Assembly (NCBI GenBank): GCA_011524575.1
Contig: WTKB01000280.1
Span: forward strand, 1-7,833
Direction: 5' to 3'
Source: Aquimarina sp.
GTDB lineage: Bacteria; Bacteroidota; Bacteroidia; Flavobacteriales; Flavobacteriaceae
Length of the DNA: 7,833 nucleotides
The notes beneath the pieces are model-generated. The model was not told the origin of the DNA, ran no database searches, and saw nothing but the letters and a program-made list of their open reading frames with translations. Each line of letters opens with the position of its first letter. The first letter of the stretch is position 1. The position numbers and the translations under genes were made by a program. Positions 6,860-7,833 of the stretch are shown here, one piece after another.

Positions 6860-7774
6860 ATGAATTTAATTTGGAATCCCTCTACAGGAATTGATCTTGG
6901 TTTCTTTACTATTCACTACTACAGTTTGATGTTTGTAGTTGCTTTTAGTTTAGGTTTTTATTTAATGAAGAAAATTTTTATTCGTGAAAATATTGACGAG
7001 GAAAAGTTAGACAGTATTTTTATGTACGCCGTTATTGCTACATTATTAGGAGCTCGTTTGGGACATGTGTTTTTCTATGATTGGGCGTATTATAAAAATA
7101 ATTTACTAGAGATTTTACTACCAGTACGTTTTTCACCGAGTTTTGAATTTACAGGTTTCCAAGGTTTGGCTAGTCATGGTGCGGCTATTGCTTTTGTAAT
7201 TTCAATGTATTTGTATTCCAAAAATGTGATACATAAACCTGTACTATGGGTTTTGGATAGGGTAACTATACCAGCAGCTTTTGGGGGTATTTTTGTGCGG
7301 ATTGGTAATTTTTTTAATTCAGAGATTATTGGTAATATCACTTCAGGACCAATGGGGGTAAAATTTGTGCAGTCTGAGGTTTCAAGAAATCAGGCAGTAA
7401 ATCTTACAGGGATAAAAAACGTGAAGTCGGCCTACCAAGAACTAGTCATAAACCCCAAATTTACAAGTGTATTAGAAGTACTTCCTTTTCGTCATCCTGC
7501 ACAATTATATGAGGCGTTTGGTTATGTTTTTGTATCGTTTATTTTATACTATTTATACTGGAAAACTACAAAAAGAACTCAGTTAGGGTTTTTATTTGGT
7601 AGTTATATGCTACTCATCTTTTCGGTACGTTTTGTGGTAGAATTTGTTAAAAAGAGTCAAGGAGGTTTTGAGAGTATTTTAGGTATGTTTTCTACAGGTC
7701 AGTGGTTAAGTATTCCATTTATTGCTGTAGGTATTTATTTTTTAGTTACTTCAAAGTCGAGAAGCGTAAATTAG
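6860..7774 (+). CDS. lgt: Prolipoprotein diacylglyceryl transferase
   Basis: An inner-membrane enzyme that transfers diacylglycerol from phosphatidylglycerol to the lipobox cysteine of prolipoproteins, the first step of lipoprotein maturation. The product has 304 residues, near the family size, with about seven hydrophobic segments (roughly 15-36, 52-72, 103-119, 128-150, 219-234, 241-260 and 281-296). Family residues are present: H106 in SHGA, the Lgt signature around R147, N150, N153 and E155, HPAQLYE at 212-218, and R257 with E261 (E. coli R239 and E243). The periplasmic part between the signature and HPAQLYE (about 160-210) is long and variable. The ATG at 6860 precedes a typical short N-terminus (MNLIWNPSTG). 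It is the last gene of the folE-cysS-yidD-lgt run. No clear hairpin terminator follows within the 59 bases left. Confidence 0.97.
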   Translation: MNLIWNPSTGIDLGFFTIHYYSLMFVVAFSLGFYLMKKIFIRENIDEEKLDSIFMYAVIATLLGARLGHVFFYDWAYYKNNLLEILLPVRFSPSFEFTGFQGLASHGAAIAFVISMYLYSKNVIHKPVLWVLDRVTIPAAFGGIFVRIGNFFNSEIIGNITSGPMGVKFVQSEVSRNQAVNLTGIKNVKSAYQELVINPKFTSVLEVLPFRHPAQLYEAFGYVFVSFILYYLYWKTTKRTQLGFLFGSYMLLIFSVRFVVEFVKKSQGGFESILGMFSTGQWLSIPFIAVGIYFLVTSKSRSVN

Positions 7775-7785
7775 TTTTATACCAA

Positions 7786-7833
7786 TTAATCTTTAAAATA
7801 GATATAATAAATCGTTTCTTTTTCCTTTCTACT
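7786..7833 (-). CDS. Possible 3' end of a convergent gene (tentative)
   Basis: On the minus strand, one frame is open from the window edge for 15 codons and ends in TAA at 7786-7788, reading SRKEKETIYYIYFKD. It could be the C-terminus of a gene facing lgt. The stretch is short, and a second minus-strand frame is also open here, so it may equally be non-coding. No function can be assigned. Confidence 0.15.
   Translation of the reverse strand, partial: SRKEKETIYYIYFKD

Overview
The window looks like ordinary chromosomal DNA from an AT-rich Bacteroidota, most likely a member of the Flavobacteriia. The main reasons are low-GC coding sequence, putative promoters matching the Bacteroidota TAnnTTTG -7 element, few Shine-Dalgarno sites, an OmpP1/FadL porin of Bacteroidota type, and a folE-cysS-yidD-lgt order that I recall as common in Flavobacteriia. 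I see no mobile element, CRISPR array, phage gene or sign of recent transfer.

Layout. On the minus strand, the left edge holds a truncated tRNA-Glu(UUC) and then proS, an archaeal/eukaryotic-type prolyl-tRNA synthetase. proS is read leftward from a divergent intergenic region at about 1606-1708, which holds a good candidate proS promoter and a small inverted repeat. All remaining complete genes are on the plus strand. They are a predicted lipoprotein of unknown function with a Trp-rich centre and an Arg/Ser-rich tail (1709-2563), an OmpP1/FadL-family outer-membrane protein (2617-4164), a 209-base AT-rich gap with a possible promoter, and then a tight run of folE (GTP cyclohydrolase I), cysS (cysteinyl-tRNA synthetase), yidD (membrane insertion efficiency factor) and lgt (prolipoprotein diacylglyceryl transferase).

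How the genes fit together. Two aminoacyl-tRNA synthetases and a tRNA serve translation, and folE starts tetrahydrofolate or other pterin synthesis. The rest concern the cell envelope: YidD helps membrane protein insertion, Lgt lipidates lipoproteins (its substrates would include the product of 1709-2563 if the lipobox is used), and the OmpP1/FadL protein is a predicted outer-membrane channel. The last four genes are probably co-transcribed, since their gaps are 33, -1 and 36 bases. The first two plus-strand genes, 53 bases apart, may form a second unit.

I did not find a convincing new multi-gene system. The least explained item is the lipoprotein at 1709-2563: its last 139 residues contain no Asp, Glu or Lys, and its tail shows a 14-residue periodicity.
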